Assembly (NCBI RefSeq): GCF_000019785.1
Contig: NC_010524.1
Coordinates: 3,398,001 to 3,462,000 of the forward strand
Length of the DNA: 64,000 nucleotides
Reading direction: 5' to 3'
Source: Leptothrix cholodnii SP-6
GTDB taxonomy: Bacteria; Pseudomonadota; Gammaproteobacteria; Burkholderiales; Burkholderiaceae_C
How positions within the stretch are numbered: position 1 is the first letter of the stretch; every line of letters begins with the position of its first letter. Below are positions 61,317 through 64,000 of this stretch, one piece after another. The notes under the pieces are model-generated. The model worked only from the letters and a program-made list of their open reading frames with translations. It made no database searches and had not been told where the DNA came from. The position numbers and the translations under genes are program-made.

Positions 61317-61862
61317 TCAGCTCCAGTCGTCCATGTCGTGCTTGATGGTCTGCCGGTTGGCGATCAGCTCGTCGATCGACGGCTCGTCGGCCAGAGCGCG
61401 CTTGATGGCGAGTTTGGTGGCCTCGTAGTTGGTGCGGTACATGTCCTTCTTGTCGAGGTTCGGATCCTTGGCGCAGCGCGGGTCGATCCACACCAGGCTG
61501 ACGATGCACAGCTCGTTGGCCAGCTCTTTCGGGATCACGCCGTCGATCACGCTGTCGATCACCGCGTCCGCCGTGGCGCTCTGCACCACGCCACCGAACA
61601 GCTCGACGTTGGCCATGTCCTTGAGCGTCACCTTGGGCACGGTGATGGTGGCCGGGCGCACCAGCTGGTTGCAGGCGCGGATCGCGAACATCGCGGTGTG
61701 GCCCTTGCTCTGCGCCATCATGTTGGCAAACGCCTGGCCCACCGGGCCGTCGACGCGGCCGATCAGGATCTCGGGCATGGCGTCGGTGAACTGGCCGTCG
61801 GCAGCGAGCACGGTGGCTTCGCCGGCGTGGAAGGTGTACGGCAAGGCACGGGGCTGGGTCAT
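61317..61862 (-). CDS. fae: formaldehyde-activating enzyme homologue
   Basis: A 181-residue Fae-fold protein from the ATG at 61862 (MTQPRALPYTFHAGEATVLA). It aligns with Fae in DAMPEILIGRVDGPVGQAFAN, AMFAIRACNQLVRPATITVP and YRTNYEATKLAIKRAL. Fae joins formaldehyde to tetrahydromethanopterin. In my manual alignment the catalytic His of Methylorubrum Fae (its residue 17) falls on Met29 here, so this may be a Fae-like paralogue with altered chemistry. It is 43 bp downstream of fhcC in the same direction. The family call is firm; activity is less sure. Confidence 0.85.
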   Translation of the reverse strand: MTQPRALPYTFHAGEATVLAADGQFTDAMPEILIGRVDGPVGQAFANMMAQSKGHTAMFAIRACNQLVRPATITVPKVTLKDMANVELFGGVVQSATADAVIDSVIDGVIPKELANELCIVSLVWIDPRCAKDPNLDKKDMYRTNYEATKLAIKRALADEPSIDELIANRQTIKHDMDDWS

Positions 61863-61905
61863 CGGTGGAACTCCGGGTCGTGAAGTCGGGTTGGGGATCA
61901 AAGTA

Positions 61906-62751
61906 TCAGCGCACCACGATCAGCTCGCCCTTGCCGTCGACCGCCAGGTCGCCGAGGTGGCGGGTGATGGCGCGGCGCGGCAGGTCGGTGAGGGGTGATG
62001 AAGGCGCATGGGCCGCCGCCAGCCGGGCCAGATCGCGCGCCAGCAGTTGCCAGAACACGGCGGCCTCGGCCTGCGCCGGCACGAAGGTGGGCGGCACCTC
62101 AAACGCCGCCGCCGCTTCGGGCGAGGCCAGCACCAGGCTGCCGCGCCGCATGCCGTAGGCCGGGTGCGCGCCGCAGCGCCTGCCCAGCACCACGGTGCCG
62201 GCCACCAGCCGCGAGGCGAAGCCGTCGCCCGCATCGCCCAGCACGATGGCCGTGCCGCGCCGCATGCGGTCGGCGAAACGCGCGCCGGCGTTGCCGTGCA
62301 CCAGCAGCAGGCCGCCACGCATGCCGTCCATGCTGCCGGGCAGGGTCGAGGCGGCGTAGTCGCCCACGTGGCCGGTGATGTGCAGCTCGCCGCCCTGCAT
62401 CTCGCAAGCGGCCATCGCGCCGGCATCGCCACGCACGGTGATGACGCCGCCGCGCATCGCGCCGCCCACGCCGTCGCCGGCGGTGCTGTCGATCTCGATG
62501 CGCCCGCCGCTCATCTGCCAGCCGATGTGGTCGACGCGGCCCAGGTCGCCGGCCAGTTGCAGCGTCGGCTCGGCGGCGTCGAAGGTGACGATGTCGAACC
62601 AGTCGGCCAGCACGCAGAAGTCGCGGCCATGGGCGAGCGGCAGGCGGGCGATCTGCGCCAGGCTGAGCGCGGCCAGTGCCTCGGGCAGCACGCCGCGCAG
62701 GTCCAGGCGCAGCCGTGGCGCGTCGCGCAAGGTGAGTCGGATGCCGTTCAT
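61906..62751 (-). CDS. fhcC: formyltransferase/hydrolase complex subunit C
   Basis: A 281-residue right-handed beta-helix protein (GltB/FwdC-like) with repeated G-G-x-[IV] turns: MSGGRIEIDSTAGDGVGGAM, MRGGVITVRGDAGAMAACEM, MRGGLLLVHGNAGARFADRM, MRRGTAIVLGDAGDGFASRL and more. FhcC is a structural subunit of the Fhc complex, which moves the formyl group from H4MPT to methanofuran and hydrolyses it to formate. It overlaps fhcD by 4 bp. Confidence 0.92.
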   Translation of the reverse strand: MNGIRLTLRDAPRLRLDLRGVLPEALAALSLAQIARLPLAHGRDFCVLADWFDIVTFDAAEPTLQLAGDLGRVDHIGWQMSGGRIEIDSTAGDGVGGAMRGGVITVRGDAGAMAACEMQGGELHITGHVGDYAASTLPGSMDGMRGGLLLVHGNAGARFADRMRRGTAIVLGDAGDGFASRLVAGTVVLGRRCGAHPAYGMRRGSLVLASPEAAAAFEVPPTFVPAQAEAAVFWQLLARDLARLAAAHAPSSPLTDLPRRAITRHLGDLAVDGKGELIVVR

Positions 62752-63695
62752 GTCGCGGCCCTCGCCTGCTCGCCCAGCAGCTTGTGCAGGTGGAAGTGAT
62801 AAGGCCCGAGCTTGCCGCCGTAGTTGCCCGCCGAGATGCGCAGCAGGCCACCGGCCGCACCCAGCGCGATGCCGGCCTGCATGCCTACGCGCATCGCCTC
62901 GCCCACCGCGGCTTCGCTCAGGCCGTCGATCACGATCTCCATCACGCAGCGGGTGCGCGCGTCCAGTTCGCTGTGTTTGACCAGGCCGAGCAGGCCGGGG
63001 CAGAAGGCGTCGTTGGTCGACGCCATCAGGCTCGGGTACTTGCTGCCCACCTTCGAGCCCGAGCGCACCACGCCGCCGGGGAACGGCATGATGACGTCGC
63101 GCAGGCGCTGCATCGCCACCACGGCGGCCTCGGCCGCGGCCAGCGCGGCGTCGGTATCGCGCGCCAGCAGCAGCAGGTTGCCGCCGCCCACGCCCTTGAT
63201 GACCGCGGTGGTTTCCTGCGCGACGAACTCGCCGTCCATCACCGGCACGCGCCAGTAGCGCTGGCCGGCGATGAGCTTGGAGGTCTGCCAGCCGTCGCCG
63301 AAGAAGCGCAGGTTCTTGCCCAGCGGCACGGCTTCACCTTCGGCAATGCCGGAGAAGACGGCGGTGGTCGGGCAGGTCAGCACGCACTGGCCGACCCGCC
63401 GCTCGATCTGCTTGGCCAGCTCCTTGCCGCTCATCGAGAAGATCAGGATCGCGATGCCGGGCCGGCCGTCGGGCGTCTCGTCGGGCGGCAGTTCGCGTTC
63501 GATGCCGGCCTCGCAGCCGCAGGCGATCACCGAGGTGGCGAAGCCGGTGGCGGCCACCGCGGCGTGGCGGGCCCAGGTCGGGTTGTGGGCGGTGATGATC
63601 AGCCGCGTCGCCTTCATCGGGAAGGCTTCGGCAAAGCCGTCGTCGATCACCACGCCGTTGAGTTCGAGCGGCGTTGTTGTCGTGGCCGCGCTCAT
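62748..63695 (-). CDS. fhcD: formylmethanofuran:tetrahydromethanopterin formyltransferase
   Basis: A 315-residue enzyme (Ftr/FhcD). The start at 63695 gives MSAATTTTPLELNGVVIDDGFAEAFPMKATR, typical of the bacterial type. Conserved blocks include RLIITAHNPTWARHAA, SVIACGCEAGIERELPPDETPDGRPG, LTCPTTAVFSGI and GGKLGPYHFHL. It transfers the formyl group between H4MPT and methanofuran. It overlaps fhcC and fhcA by 4 bp, so the complex subunits are made in step. Confidence 0.94.
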   Translation of the reverse strand: MSAATTTTPLELNGVVIDDGFAEAFPMKATRLIITAHNPTWARHAAVAATGFATSVIACGCEAGIERELPPDETPDGRPGIAILIFSMSGKELAKQIERRVGQCVLTCPTTAVFSGIAEGEAVPLGKNLRFFGDGWQTSKLIAGQRYWRVPVMDGEFVAQETTAVIKGVGGGNLLLLARDTDAALAAAEAAVVAMQRLRDVIMPFPGGVVRSGSKVGSKYPSLMASTNDAFCPGLLGLVKHSELDARTRCVMEIVIDGLSEAAVGEAMRVGMQAGIALGAAGGLLRISAGNYGGKLGPYHFHLHKLLGEQARAAT

Positions 63696-64000
63696 GCCGA
63701 CGCTCCCTGGAAACACGCGGTCGGCAGCAGCCGGCCGCCGTGGCAGCACTCGCACAGCTCGTCGCGGTCGATCGCGAGGTGGTCGATGTTGACCGAGCCG
63801 TAACGCGCCAGCCGCTTGCGCAACGTGTGCTGGAAGCTGGTGTCGTAGGCCGGTTCGACAAAGTGCGTGCCGCCGGTCGGCACCGCCGTGATGAGCCCGG
63901 CGCGCGACACCAGCGTGCCGTCCTTGAACACCCACTCGGGCGTGCTGAACATGCGCTCACGGTCGGGGTCGTCGCGGTAGACGGCGATGTCGGCCGCCGC
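63692..64000 (-). CDS. fhcA: formyltransferase/hydrolase complex subunit A (partial, 5' end beyond window)
   Basis: The minus-strand frame is open from the right edge to a TGA at 63692-63694 (102 residues seen). It reads ADIAVYRDDPDRERMFSTPE, then WVFKDGTLVSRAG, which matches the C-terminus of the amidohydrolase-fold FhcA/FmdA subunit. A Cys-rich tail follows (RDELCECCHGGRLLPTACF), longer than I expect and a possible metal site. The active-site region lies outside the window. Confidence 0.85.
   Translation of the reverse strand, partial: AAADIAVYRDDPDRERMFSTPEWVFKDGTLVSRAGLITAVPTGGTHFVEPAYDTSFQHTLRKRLARYGSVNIDHLAIDRDELCECCHGGRLLPTACFQGASA

Overview
The window is GC-rich (about two thirds G+C in most genes) and looks chromosomal. 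It comes from a betaproteobacterium of the order Burkholderiales, probably a Leptothrix/Rubrivivax/Methylibium-like lineage. The evidence is the combination of an MSHA-type pilus cluster, an AlgZ/AlgR pair divergent from argH, a lanthanide-type methanol dehydrogenase with its quinoprotein relay genes, and an H4MPT-linked C1 cluster (fhcA, fhcD, fhcC, fae). The species cannot be fixed from the sequence alone.

Region 1 (1-22.4 kb) is an exopolysaccharide locus. It holds two GNAT proteins of the CelD/BioF type, an acyltransferase 3, a Wzx-like flippase, three NodB-type polysaccharide deacetylases, a GT2 and three GT4 glycosyltransferases, a tandem pair of Wzy/WaaL-like polymerases or ligases, a UDP-sugar epimerase and a DUF218 protein. 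Mixed in are three secreted paralogues of unknown function. Two of these are lipoproteins that share a nearly identical 1.09 kb 3' part but have different N-termini and linkers. Region 2 (22.7-26.2 kb) is a LytTR regulator and LytS-type kinase (AlgR/AlgZ-like), divergent from argH. The pair may control the neighbouring exopolysaccharide and pilus genes.

Region 3 (26.3-40.3 kb) is one long plus-strand MSHA-like type IV pilus operon: mshI, a PilN-like gene, mshJ, K, L, E, G, a major-pilin-like gene, an mshQ-like gene, then minor pseudopilins of the mshC, D, O and P types. No mshM or mshN is present between mshL and mshE. Region 4 (40.6-50.6 kb) starts with a strong sigma-54-type promoter and encodes XoxF, a cytochrome c (XoxG), XoxJ, two unknown exported proteins, two SoxYZ-like carriers, a beta-propeller, an SRPBCC protein, a metallo-beta-lactamase-fold lipoprotein and a thioredoxin-fold protein. 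This is a periplasmic quinoprotein electron or intermediate relay.

Region 5 (50.6-53.2 kb) is an arsenic operon (arsR, arsI, arsC, acr3) on the minus strand. Region 6 (53.2-60.6 kb) is a mosaic of acquired DNA: an IS5-family element that has cut off the 5' end of a fibronectin-III gene, a short integron cassette array with attC sites and no integrase in view, an internally deleted IS110-type transposase, an AT-richer membrane/receiver gene, a degenerate 22-bp tandem array and an IS3-family element. Region 7 (60.6-64 kb) is the tetrahydromethanopterin-linked formaldehyde oxidation cluster on the minus strand (fhcA partial, fhcD, fhcC, fae, HAD phosphatase). Regions 4 and 7 together make a C1 oxidation locus (methanol to formaldehyde to formate) that is now split by the arsenic operon and the mobile island.
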